Assembly (NCBI GenBank): GCA_963806635.1
Contig: CAWDZA010000023.1
Span: forward strand, 1 to 64,000
DNA: 64,000 bases
Reading direction: 5' to 3'
Source of the DNA: CAVVEQ01 sp963806635
Lineage (GTDB): Bacteria > Chloroflexota > Anaerolineae > Anaerolineales > Anaerolineaceae
Shown: positions 25,976 to 34,091 of the stretch, piece after piece
Position numbering within the stretch: position 1 is the first letter of the stretch
Layout of the letters: each line of letters begins with the position of its first letter
Notes under the pieces: generated by a model
What the model was told of the DNA's origin: nothing
Seen by the model: the letters and a program-made list of their open reading frames with translations, nothing else
Databases searched by the model: none
Translations under genes and position numbers: made by a program

Positions 25976-26014
25976 GTTGATTTAGATCAACTAATTAGGA
26001 CAAATATAGTCCAA
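25976..26014 (-). promoter_or_regulatory. Two palindromes upstream of the peroxiredoxin gene
   Basis: GTTGAT-TTAG-ATCAAC (25976-25991) lies in the leader. TTAGGAC-N7-GTCCAA (25995-26014) spans a candidate minus-strand -10 TATATT (26003-26008). The GGAC-N7-GTCC layout resembles Rrf2-family operators, which would suit redox control. No strong -35 is visible. The rest of the 257-bp gap to the first pilin gene holds that gene's promoter. Confidence 0.45.
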
Positions 26015-26209
26015 TATACCACATTATTTCTCCATTTCAAGATGACCCGGTTAAGCGAAGGCATTTTGCATGCCAGTCCGCCCTTTTCCACCTTTCAAAA
26101 ACGCAAAGCCAGTTTACATCCCCGTTAAGTCGTTTTTCCTTGACTTGCCGTATAATAAGCGCAGAAGCAAAATGCAGGTCAATCTGAATACGGAAGGAGG
26201 TGAAACACC

Positions 26210-26356
26210 ATGTTATTCGCTCCCAAGGAAAAAGGTCAGGGTCTTGTTGAATACGCTCTTATCCTCGTTTTAGTTGCTGTAGTTGTCATCGTCATTCTTG
26301 CTCTCCTCGGTCCCGCCATTGGTAAGATCTTCTCTGGTATTACCCAGGCCATCTAA
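26210..26356 (+). CDS. Flp/Fap-type (type IVb) pilin, copy 1
   Basis: 48 residues. Charged leader MLFAPKEKG, then QGLVEYALILVLVAVVVIVIL, a single hydrophobic helix, and a short tail GPAIGKIFSGITQAI. Cleavage after Gly9 would give the conserved Glu5-Tyr6 of Flp pilins. A perfect SD (GGAGGTG) is 9 nt upstream and TATAAT lies at 26151-26156 without a clear -35. No tad assembly genes are in the window. Too small for most gene finders, but identical in protein sequence to copy 2. Confidence 0.88.
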   Translation: MLFAPKEKGQGLVEYALILVLVAVVVIVILALLGPAIGKIFSGITQAI

Positions 26357-26377
26357 GTTTCATCACTGCAGGTTTTT

Positions 26378-26409
26378 CCAGGGCACTTTCGGGTGCCCTG
26401 GATCTTTTT
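26378..26409 (+). terminator. Terminator of pilin copy 1
   Basis: Stem CCAGGGCAC (26378-26386) with GTGCCCTGG (26393-26401), 6-nt loop, followed by ATCTTTTT. Confidence 0.8.
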
Positions 26410-26550
26410 ATACCAGCCCCGTTTCCTGAAGCTTACAATTTTGAAAGGTGCCCTTTCATTCTGGTTAAGACTATTTTTGATTTCCTTGTTGTATAATATG
26501 CGCAGACGGAAGTATCCGTCGAATCTGAATACGGAAGGAGGTGAAACACC

Positions 26551-26697
26551 ATGTTATTCGCTCCCAAGGAAAAAGGTCAGGGTCTTGTTGAATACGCTCT
26601 TATCCTCGTTTTAGTTGCTGTAGTTGTCATCGTTATTCTTGCTCTCCTCGGTCCCGCCATTGGTAAGATCTTCTCTGGTATTACCCAGGCCATCTAA
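26551..26697 (+). CDS. Flp/Fap-type (type IVb) pilin, copy 2
   Basis: Encodes the same 48 residues as copy 1, with one synonymous base change. It has its own -10 (TATAAT, 26492-26497), an identical SD leader and its own terminator, so each copy is an independent transcription unit. Duplication probably raises dosage of the major pilin subunit. Exported to the cell surface after prepilin peptidase cleavage. Confidence 0.88.
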   Translation: MLFAPKEKGQGLVEYALILVLVAVVVIVILALLGPAIGKIFSGITQAI

Positions 26698-26718
26698 GTT
26701 TCATCACTGCAGGTTTTT

Positions 26719-26750
26719 CCAGGGCACTTTCGGGTGCCCTGGATTATTTT
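26719..26750 (+). terminator. Terminator of pilin copy 2
   Basis: Same hairpin as after copy 1 (stem 26719-26727 with 26734-26742), followed by the AT-rich run ATTATTTT. Confidence 0.75.
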
Positions 26751-26810
26751 AAGTGGGGGTGGGAGCGGTTTGCTATAATCAAGTGAATCCGGACCGTGAG
26801 GAAAAAATCA

Positions 26811-28907
26811 ATGGATCCATCCCTGGCACCTTTTTTTACCCCGCAGGGTATTGCCCTGATCGGTGTATCCCAGGACCCCACCAAACTGGGGTATGGCCTG
26901 GCGCGCAACCTGGTTCAGAGCGGCTACCCAGGCGCGGTTCACCTGGTCAATCCCCGGGGTGGCGACCTGCTCGGGCGGCCAGTGCACAAGTCCATTGCCG
27001 AGGTACCTGACCCGGTCGACCTGGCAGTCATCCTGGCCTCCGCGCCGCAGATGGCGGGTATCCTCCAGGATTGCGCCGCACGCGGGGTGAAGGCTGCCAT
27101 CATCGCTGCCGGCGGATTCCGCGAGGTTGGCGCGGAAGGCGCTGCACTGGAAGCGGAATGCCTGCGGATCGCCAGGGATTCCGGGATGCGCTTGCTTGGG
27201 CCGAATTGCATCGGGATCATCGATACCCATCTGCCAATGGACACCACTTTTCTGCAGCCGCCGCCCGCCCCGGTGGGTGAGATCGCTTTCATATCCCACT
27301 CGGGTGCCATCTGCGCCGGGGTGGTGGATTACCTGCGCGGGCAGGGGATCGGCCTTTCCGGGCTCTACTCTCTGGGAAACCAGGCGGATGTAAACGAGAC
27401 CTCGATCCTCGAACCGGTGGCTTCCGCGCTGCATACCTCCGTGATCACCCTTTATATGGAAGGAGTCAGTAACGGCAGGACTTTTGTGGAGACTGCCCGC
27501 CGGATCAGCCGGGAAAAACCCATTTTGGCGCTCAAGGTCGGCCGGTTCGATGCTGGGCGGAAAGCCGCGGCTTCGCACACTGGCGCTTTAGCCGGACAGG
27601 AAGCTGCCTTCGATGCTGGCTTCCTGCGGGCGGGGGTCATCCGTGCCGCCACCACCCAGGAATTGTTCCGCTGGGCGCGCGCACTGGCCTGGTCACCGCT
27701 GCCGAAGGGACGGCGGGTGGCCGTGCTGACCAACGCCGGCGGACCGGGTGTGACAGCTGCCGATGCGCTGGAGCTAAACGGTTTGACCCTGGCTGAAATT
27801 TCACCTGCCACGCAAGATACCCTTTCTAAGGAGCTGCCAGCCGCGGCGTCCCTGCGCAACCCGGTGGATATGCTTGCCTCCGCCATGCCCGAGGACTACG
27901 CCCGCAACCTGGAGATTCTTCTCGCTGACCCCGGTGTGGATGCGGCGATGGTCATCACGCCTCCGCCGCCCTCCTCCTCGGCTGGTGCGGTCGCAAAGGC
28001 GGTCATCCCCGTCATCCAAACCCACAGCAAACCGGTGGTGGTGGTGTTGATGGGTGACCTGCTCGTGCAGGAAGGGGTTCAGTTCCTGCGCGCGGCGCGC
28101 ATCCCGGAATTCACCTTCCCCGAAGATGCCGCTTCCGCGCTGGGGGTGCTGGTGCGCCGCGCGGAGATCCTGGAGGCGATTCATGACGAACCGATGCAGG
28201 CGCAGAAAACGAACCCCTCCGACGCTGCCGCCATTCTGGATGGCCAGCCTGATGGGTTCCTCCCCCAGGCTGCCGCCCTGGATATCTTCGAATCCTACGG
28301 TTTTCGCACAGTCCGAAATGACCTGGCCGCCGATGAAAATGCAGCCGTCGCGCTTGCAGAACGATGCGGCTTCCCCGTGGCGATCAAAGTTGCCTCTGCG
28401 GATATCCCGCACAAGTCCGATGTGGGGGGTGTTCACCTTGGGGCAAAGACCGCGGAGGAGGTTCGGATCGGTTTTAAGACCGTTGTAGAAAACGCTCACC
28501 GGGCAAAGCCGGGGGCACGCATTGAAGGCGCAACCATCCAGCGCATGCTGCCATCCGGGCAGGACGTGATCGTGGGCACGCTTCGCGATCCGCAATTCGG
28601 TCCGCTGGTCATGTTCGGCTCCGGCGGCGTGGAGGTGGAGGGTTTGAAGGACGTAGCCTTCGCCCTGGCTCCGCTCACCCGCCGGGAGGCGGAAGAGATG
28701 CTGGCGAAGACCTGGGCGGGCAGGAAGCTGAACGGATTCCGAAGCCTGCCACCTGCAGACCGGCAAGCTGTGCTCGACGCACTGGTGCGCCTTGGTCAGT
28801 TGGCGCTGGATAACCCGCGCATCCAGGAGATGGAGATCAATCCTCTGCGTGTGCTTACCCCGGGGGAGGGGGCATTCGCGATCGATATTCGGGTGAAGGT
28901 CAAATAA
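26811..28907 (+). CDS. ADP-forming acetate/acyl-CoA synthetase, fused alpha-beta subunits
   Basis: About 698 residues. Domain order: CoA-binding (FTPQGIALIGVSQDPTKLGYGLARNLVQSGYPGAVHLVNPRG), succinyl-CoA-ligase-like (GPNCIGIIDT, FISHSGAICAGVVDYL, phospho-His in AAASHTGALAGQEAAFDAGF), then ATP-grasp (CGFPVAIKVASADIPHKSDVGGVHLG, MFGSGGVEVEGLKDVAFALAPL). Makes acid, CoA and ATP from acyl-CoA, ADP and phosphate: substrate-level phosphorylation in fermenters. ATG 26811 has AGG 10 nt upstream; a GTG at 26796 is possible. TATAAT occurs at 26774-26779. Works functionally with AOR-type enzymes. Confidence 0.9.
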   Translation: MDPSLAPFFTPQGIALIGVSQDPTKLGYGLARNLVQSGYPGAVHLVNPRGGDLLGRPVHKSIAEVPDPVDLAVILASAPQMAGILQDCAARGVKAAIIAAGGFREVGAEGAALEAECLRIARDSGMRLLGPNCIGIIDTHLPMDTTFLQPPPAPVGEIAFISHSGAICAGVVDYLRGQGIGLSGLYSLGNQADVNETSILEPVASALHTSVITLYMEGVSNGRTFVETARRISREKPILALKVGRFDAGRKAAASHTGALAGQEAAFDAGFLRAGVIRAATTQELFRWARALAWSPLPKGRRVAVLTNAGGPGVTAADALELNGLTLAEISPATQDTLSKELPAAASLRNPVDMLASAMPEDYARNLEILLADPGVDAAMVITPPPPSSSAGAVAKAVIPVIQTHSKPVVVVLMGDLLVQEGVQFLRAARIPEFTFPEDAASALGVLVRRAEILEAIHDEPMQAQKTNPSDAAAILDGQPDGFLPQAAALDIFESYGFRTVRNDLAADENAAVALAERCGFPVAIKVASADIPHKSDVGGVHLGAKTAEEVRIGFKTVVENAHRAKPGARIEGATIQRMLPSGQDVIVGTLRDPQFGPLVMFGSGGVEVEGLKDVAFALAPLTRREAEEMLAKTWAGRKLNGFRSLPPADRQAVLDALVRLGQLALDNPRIQEMEINPLRVLTPGEGAFAIDIRVKVK

Positions 28908-28909
28908 TT

Positions 28910-30112
28910 CTAGACAGACCGCCCGGCATTAACCCCGCTCGAAAAAGCAAACTGCAGGTTGAACCCTCCGCAAGGTCCAACCACATCCAGCACCTCCCCG
29001 GCGAGGAAAAGCCCCGGCACAACCCCGGACTGCATCGTCAGGGGATCCACTTCGGTTACCGGTACGCCCCCAGCGGAAACCTGACAGTACTTGAATCCGC
29101 GTGCAGCGTTGATTCGGAAGGTCAGAGCTTTCAGTAATTTAATAATCGCAGATTGCTCCTTTTGACTCAATTTATCAACCCGGACTTCCGGGTTTAGCCC
29201 GGCGAGCGCAAGGATGACCGGGGGGACTTTGGGCGGCAGCACCGCCCCGAGGATCACCCTCACCGGGACTGGGCTCGCGGCTCGGCGATGGAGAAGATCA
29301 ATGAATTCTTCTTCATGCTCAAAAAGCAGATCCAGCTCCAGGCGCAGATCCTGGTTCGTAGCGGGATCAACCAGGTGGCTGAGATCCATCACCGCTGGGC
29401 CGTTCAAACCCCATTCGGTAAAGATCAGGTTTCCTGTTGTCTGTCCAAGCAGTTTATTTCCATCAAAAAGACTTGTCCGGGCATCCAGGCGCACACCTGA
29501 AAGGGCGGGGTAGGGGCGCATATCCGCCTCGAGGGGTGCCAGCGCCGGCCGTAGGGGAATGATGGTGTGTCCCCAACGCGCCAGCAGAGGAAAAAGATCG
29601 CCGGTTGAGCCCAGATCCGGGAGCGCCTTCCCGCCGCTGGCCATCACCAGCCGATCGACCGCATAGCTCTTCCCGCGTGCGTCTTTTAGAATGAATTTTC
29701 CCCCAGCATGTTCCACCGAGTGGATTCTGGTGCGCAGGATGATATCCACTTTCATCAGCTCCAGCGTGGCAGCCAGGGTATCCACCACGGTTGCGGCGGA
29801 GAAAGAAGCTGGGTAGAACCAGCCATCCATCGTGGAGGTGGTTAGAATACCCAGTTCGTGCAGGTGCGTCAGCAGCTCCTCGTGGCCGAAATGCCCAAGA
29901 AGAGAGGACAGCCATCCTCGGTCCGTACAGGCATATCGATCGGCAGACACAGCGGCGTTGGTCAGGTTGCAGCGTCCCGCGCCGGTGACAAGCAGCTTGC
30001 GGCCGATGGCAGGATTGGAATCGAAGAGCAATGTCGTGTTGCCCTTGCGCGCCGACTCAATGGCCGCCAGGATGCCGGCGGGTCCGGCACCGATGACCCC
30101 CACAGTGCTCAA
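28910..30112 (-). CDS. HI0933/YhiN (BaiN-like) family flavoprotein
   Basis: 400 residues. FAD-binding GVIGAGPAGILAAIESARKGNTTLLFD, the family hallmark RKLLVTGAGRCNLTNAA, and C-terminal FLAGEVLDVVGPCGGFNLQFAFSSG. Members are NAD(P)/FAD-dependent reductases, some acting on bile acid or dihydro-compounds. The start is TTG 30112 with a strong GGAGG 7 nt upstream. Convergent with the acyl-CoA synthetase gene (2-bp gap). Confidence 0.88.
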   Translation of the reverse strand: MSTVGVIGAGPAGILAAIESARKGNTTLLFDSNPAIGRKLLVTGAGRCNLTNAAVSADRYACTDRGWLSSLLGHFGHEELLTHLHELGILTTSTMDGWFYPASFSAATVVDTLAATLELMKVDIILRTRIHSVEHAGGKFILKDARGKSYAVDRLVMASGGKALPDLGSTGDLFPLLARWGHTIIPLRPALAPLEADMRPYPALSGVRLDARTSLFDGNKLLGQTTGNLIFTEWGLNGPAVMDLSHLVDPATNQDLRLELDLLFEHEEEFIDLLHRRAASPVPVRVILGAVLPPKVPPVILALAGLNPEVRVDKLSQKEQSAIIKLLKALTFRINAARGFKYCQVSAGGVPVTEVDPLTMQSGVVPGLFLAGEVLDVVGPCGGFNLQFAFSSGVNAGRSV

Positions 30113-30159
30113 GCGCTTTCCTCCCGGATAATATTCTTCACGGGGTTTGGCCTGTGCGT

Positions 30160-30549
30160 TTATTTTTCAAAGTAGGATCTCAGGGGAGCAAAGTAATAAT
30201 CCTCCCAGCCCGAACGGTAATCCTCCCCCTGGTTTTCTGGAAAACCGCTGTGAACCAACCGCAGCAGGGTACCCTTGGGTTGAACTTCCAGAGAGATCTC
30301 CACGGTGGAATCGGGTGCCCCTTCGGGAAATTCGGTGGTACGCCAGGATTGAAGGATGTGGCTCGGAGGATCGATCTCTAGGTTTTCACCTGTGATATAC
30401 CCATCCCAGGCGGTGAAAGCGCTGCCAGGCAGATCATCCCCCTCAGCAGGGCTGCCAGTGAACTCTGCCACGGTCGCGCCATCCAGCCAGGCATGGAACA
30501 CGACCTCGGGCGGGTAGGGGAGAAAGGTGGAGATTTCAAATCGTTCCAT
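30160..30549 (-). CDS. SRPBCC/AHSA1-like domain protein
   Basis: 129 residues. Starts MERFEISTFLPYPPEVVFHAWLDGATVAEFTGSPA. The rest follows the START/Bet v1-like pattern (GYITGENLEIDPPSHILQSWRTTEFPEGAPDSTVEISLE, LRLVHSGFPENQGEDYRSGWEDYY). A GGAGGTGA site precedes ATG 30549. A longer frame upstream overlaps the preceding gene and is not used. Likely binds a hydrophobic ligand. Last gene of the flavin-reductase operon. Confidence 0.82.
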   Translation of the reverse strand: MERFEISTFLPYPPEVVFHAWLDGATVAEFTGSPAEGDDLPGSAFTAWDGYITGENLEIDPPSHILQSWRTTEFPEGAPDSTVEISLEVQPKGTLLRLVHSGFPENQGEDYRSGWEDYYFAPLRSYFEK

Positions 30550-30583
30550 TTCATTCACCTCCTGCGGAAGGTTTCTTAGAGGA

Positions 30584-30805
30584 TCAATCCTGAAGGCTGC
30601 ATTGCGCGGCCGCTGAAAGACGGCGGGCAAGCTCACAGGCCTGATCGGGGGTCAGGAAGATGTTGGTCTCGATTGCGCGAAACAGGCGTTCGTCATCCGG
30701 GCAATCTTCCACAAACATCACGCGAATATTATCGTTGAATCTCGACTCTGTTCTATCGTAACTGATCTCAACCTTCAGGCTGCCATCGAGGAGAATTATG
30801 CTCAT
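30584..30805 (-). CDS. Small conserved-looking protein of unknown function (73 aa)
   Basis: 73 residues, acidic, alpha/beta (MSIILLDGSLKVEISYDRTES, FVEDCPDDERLFRAIETNIFLTPDQACELARRLSAAAQ). No domain recognised. The SD GGAGGTGA, 5 nt before the ATG, and the position between flavin reductase and the SRPBCC gene (gaps of 27 and 34 bp) support a real gene. Confidence 0.65.
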   Translation of the reverse strand: MSIILLDGSLKVEISYDRTESRFNDNIRVMFVEDCPDDERLFRAIETNIFLTPDQACELARRLSAAAQCSLQD

Positions 30806-30832
30806 TGGTCACCTCCAGGGAGCTGTTGCCCT

Positions 30833-31369
30833 CTATTTCGTTGGTCGAATGAAATCTTCCTTCCCGAAGACTTCCAGCACCTCGCCGTAGAAGACACGAT
30901 GGTAATCCTTTTTCGGATATTTACGCTGCAGTTCGGGAAAGAGGAATTGGGTGGGGTCCAGGTCCTGCCAATACATTTTTCGGCATTCCAACACCAGCTC
31001 TGCTTCCTTGAAAATGGGAGACTTCACCGTGGCGGCTTTGCTGGGGGTCAACCCGGCGTCGGCGATCTTGTTGCCCTCGCGCCCGGATTTGCTGCCGATC
31101 AGGTCCAGGGCGCTCTTATGGGATTTTTCAAAACCGCATAGGGTGAAGGAATCGTAGTTATTCATAAACTCGAAGGTGTAGCGGGTTGGGCGGACGAACA
31201 CCTGGGCGAAAGGCTTATCCCAGACCGTTCCCAGGCTGCCCCAGGAGATGGTCATTGTGTTGAACTTTCCGGTCTCAAAGTCGCCGCAGGTTAGCAGGAA
31301 CCAGCGCTTGTCGAACTGGTGAAGAATGTTCAGGTCAAGGTCCTGGATTTGGATCTGTTTGAGGCTCAT
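30833..31369 (-). CDS. Flavin reductase-like FMN-binding protein (flavoredoxin type)
   Basis: 178 residues. The split-barrel core reads RWFLLTCGDFETGKFNTMTISWGSLGTVWDKPFAQVFVRPTRYTFEFMNNYDSFTLCGF, the N-terminal FMN-binding part of the flavin-reductase-like family. AGGAG lies 8 nt before the ATG. Heads a three-gene operon. Likely transfers electrons from NAD(P)H or ferredoxin. Confidence 0.85.
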   Translation of the reverse strand: MSLKQIQIQDLDLNILHQFDKRWFLLTCGDFETGKFNTMTISWGSLGTVWDKPFAQVFVRPTRYTFEFMNNYDSFTLCGFEKSHKSALDLIGSKSGREGNKIADAGLTPSKAATVKSPIFKEAELVLECRKMYWQDLDPTQFLFPELQRKYPKKDYHRVFYGEVLEVFGKEDFIRPTK

Positions 31370-31465
31370 AAAAATGCTCCTTAATCCGATGATTTTTGGT
31401 CACAAAGAAAACATCCAAGTTATTTTAATGGATTTTCGCCGACCCGGCTGATGATGCGGGAGAGA

Positions 31466-31478
31466 TATAATCTTTTGG
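31466..31478 (+). promoter_or_regulatory. -10 element placing the M1-like peptidase mRNA start at its ATG
   Basis: TATAAT (31466-31471) ends 7 nt before ATG 31479. Transcription would begin at the start codon, giving a leaderless mRNA, consistent with the lack of an SD. No -35 match is visible. Confidence 0.4.
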
Positions 31479-32956
31479 ATGCTGCCGATAAAAGGAGTCA
31501 AGTACCTTCAAGCGGGGGTAATTCTACTGCTGGCTGCCTGCTCCGTGGCAACGCCAGCAGCGACTAAGTCCCCTGGGCTCACGCCCACAGCCGTTTTTTT
31601 ATCCTCCCCCATTGCCCCAGCGACGGTGACTGCCTCTCCCCAGTTTACCCCCACTGCGGAATCCGCTTCTGGTCAAACAGCTTATGGTTTTGAGATCACC
31701 CTCGACGCTGACACTGGTCGGGCGGAAATATTGGAAACGATTAGCTTCGTTCCGCCTTCAGAGAAGTTGACCCTGGTTGTGGCTCCCAACGGCACCCCGG
31801 GTGTTTTCACCCTAAATGAGATTCGCTGGGCGGATGGCAGCGAGGTGCAAGGCGCGGTGCTGGAGGGGGAAAGCCTCTCCTTTCCGCTCCGGGAGGGTGG
31901 CAGGCTGGGGGAGCGGCAGATACTAAGCCTGCGCTATCGCCTGGACCTGCCTGCCGGGAAGGGTCCGTTAAATAATACAGGCAGGCAGATGAATTTTGGG
32001 GACTGGTATCCCTTTCTGCCGGTCTATCAAGAGGATAGCGGCTGGCAGGTCCACCCTCCGGCCGCAGCGGGGGAACATCTTGTGTATGACCTTGCGGATT
32101 ATGATGTGACCCTGCGGCTGGCAAAACCTGATCCCAAGTGGCTGGTGGCTGCCAGCGCGCCGGTGGAATCCCAGGGGGATGGATGGCATTTTTCCCTGCC
32201 TTCCGCACGCAGCTTTGGCTTTTCAGTGAGCGACGAATATGAGGTCTCAGAAACCTTCGTTAACGGTACCCGCATCCTCTCCTATGCCTTTCCGGAGCAT
32301 CGCGCGCAGTCAGATGTTGCCCGCGATGTGACTGCGGATGCGCTGGCGCTTTTCAGCGAGTCGTACGGAGAGTACCCGCATGCCACGCTCAGCGTGGTGG
32401 AGGCTGATTTTCCCGACGGGATGGAATATGATGGGCTGTACTTCCTGGGGGAGTCTTATTACCGCCAATACAAAGGCGATCCATTATCCTACCTGGTCGC
32501 CATCGCCGCGCACGAGACTGCCCACCAGTGGTTCTATGGGGTAGTGGGCAATGATCCTGCGATACAACCCTGGCTGGATGAAGCCCTGGCTACCTACAGC
32601 GAATTGCTTTATTACCAGCGCTATTTTCCCGAATTTGCCGACAGTTGGTGGACCTTCCGGGTGGATCGCCTACCACCCATGCCGGTTGGGTGGATAGCAC
32701 AATATATGATCACAGCAGCTTCCGCCCGTACGTCAATGCGGTCTATCTACGCGGGGCTGAGTTCCTGCGCGACCTGCGAGGTGTGATCGGTGACGAGGTT
32801 TTTTTCAAATTCCTGAAGGATTACGCCGAGAGGGGCCGGGAACAAAATCCGGGTTCACTTGCCACCGGTGAATTATTCTTAGAAGTTTTATCGGAGCATA
32901 CGGATCAGGACATATCGAACCTGATCCAAGAATATTTTAAAAACCCAAATCCCTGA
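31479..32956 (+). CDS. M1-like (gluzincin) metallopeptidase lipoprotein, one frameshift
   Basis: A lipobox (LLLAACS) follows a hydrophobic stretch, then a Thr/Pro/Ala linker, so the protein is an exported lipoprotein. The catalytic zinc site is AHETAHQWF (HExxH) with the third ligand Glu 19 residues on, in WLDEALATYSE. One base is missing after 32674: RVDRLP continues in another frame as THAGWVDSTIYDHSSFRPYVNAVYLRGAEF and ends at 32956. Adding one base gives 492 residues. The C-terminal part is the usual short M1 helical tail. Probably digests peptides outside the membrane. Confidence 0.82.
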
Positions 32957-32959
32957 TTT

Positions 32960-34060
32960 CTACTTTTCAAAAATCAATTTGAATACCGGCTCGAACCTAC
33001 CAACACTAAACCCCCGCCAATTCTTCTGGAACCTTGGTCCGAAGGCAGCCAGTTTTTCAAGTTCGGCGGGAACAAGCGCGCCAAGTTGACGGAGGATTTC
33101 CAGGCCAACAATGGGGCGCGCGCGACCTTCGAGGTGATCCGCTCCCTGTAAAAAGTCCCCGCCCGTATCGCCGTCTATGATTTTTACTGCCACACCCAGA
33201 GCCTTGCTGCCCGAACCACGTGCCCCCCCCATTAATCCAAGGGCAAGGAATCCTTCAGCGCCGGATTTTGAAACGATCTTTCCTTTTGCTGCCTGCATCA
33301 GGCTTGTATCAAACCCTCCCTTTCCGGCGATCATTTCCGGGTACGCCAGCATGGATGATGTTATTTTTTTACATGCTTCCGCCCGGGGAAGGTTTAGACC
33401 AGAAGGGTCCATCAGGCGGGCAAACCCGATCGCGGAGTTCTGAAGCGGTATGGCAAATACTGGAGCTGAGCAGCCATCTGTTCCAAGAGAGATCTGGTCG
33501 ATGGATGTATTGGTCATTTCGGCAAAAGTCTTCAGGATCATTATTTGGAGGGGATGCTGCGGGTCGAGATAATTTTCCAGCGACCAACCCATCAACTTGC
33601 ACATCGCCAGCATACCGGTATGCTTGCCAGAGCAGTTGTGCCGATTCGAAGTTGGATTCTCGCCACGTTTAATTAGCGCGTACTGGGTGGATTTGGAATA
33701 AGGCGGGTGCACACCACACTGAAGAAAGTTCTCGGTTATTCCAACTTTCCTTTGGATACTTTTCAATACTTCCACATGCCCATCAGTACCATGGTGGGAG
33801 GCGCACAGGATGGCCAGCTCCGCCTGGGTTAGTCCAAAGTATTCCACGCCGCCGGCTTCCACGAAGGGCAGCACCTGGAAGGGTTTGGCGCTGGAGCGAA
33901 GAAAAGTGACGAGCTGCGGATTACCCGCGCTGGCTACCAGTTTGCCGTCCTTGTCAGCCACCGCGATCGCACCGGATTGAATGCATTCCAATAAATCCCC
34001 TCGCCAGGTTCCAATCAGGGGGGTGCTTGAATTGAACATCTCATTCACTTGATTCGTCAT
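32960..34060 (-). CDS. Asparaginase (type III/ReAV-like, class of Rhizobium etli enzyme)
   Basis: 366 residues. Signature GTWRGDLLECIQSGAIAVADKDGKLVASAG, LRSSAKPFQVLPFVEAGG, LAILCASHHGTDGHV and SNRHNCSGKHTGMLAMC carry the Ser/Lys and Cys residues described for this family. Also TDGCSAPVFAIPLQN. Converts L-asparagine to aspartate and ammonia in the cytoplasm. GGAG is 5 nt before the ATG. Convergent with the peptidase gene (3-bp gap), which fits peptide and amino acid use. Confidence 0.87.
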   Translation of the reverse strand: MTNQVNEMFNSSTPLIGTWRGDLLECIQSGAIAVADKDGKLVASAGNPQLVTFLRSSAKPFQVLPFVEAGGVEYFGLTQAELAILCASHHGTDGHVEVLKSIQRKVGITENFLQCGVHPPYSKSTQYALIKRGENPTSNRHNCSGKHTGMLAMCKLMGWSLENYLDPQHPLQIMILKTFAEMTNTSIDQISLGTDGCSAPVFAIPLQNSAIGFARLMDPSGLNLPRAEACKKITSSMLAYPEMIAGKGGFDTSLMQAAKGKIVSKSGAEGFLALGLMGGARGSGSKALGVAVKIIDGDTGGDFLQGADHLEGRARPIVGLEILRQLGALVPAELEKLAAFGPRFQKNWRGFSVGRFEPVFKLIFEK

Positions 34061-34091
34061 GGATTCTCCACCTGAATTCTAACACTCTGAA

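Larger units (their letters stand above)
26181..26744 (+). repeat. Tandem duplication of the pilin transcription unit (223-bp repeat pair)
   Basis: 26181-26403 and 26522-26744 are the same sequence at an offset of 341 bp, including leader, coding region and terminator. I find a single difference, a synonymous C/T in codon 34. The regions between and upstream share only blocks (TATAAT, GTTAAG). Confidence 0.9.

Noticed and set aside
26181..26744. CRISPR-like array because of long near-identical repeats
   Set aside because: Only two 223-bp copies, each a full gene with promoter and terminator.
27801..28766. Minus-strand open frame inside the acyl-CoA synthetase gene
   Set aside because: Antisense to conserved ATP-grasp sequence; composition is that of a GC-rich shadow frame.
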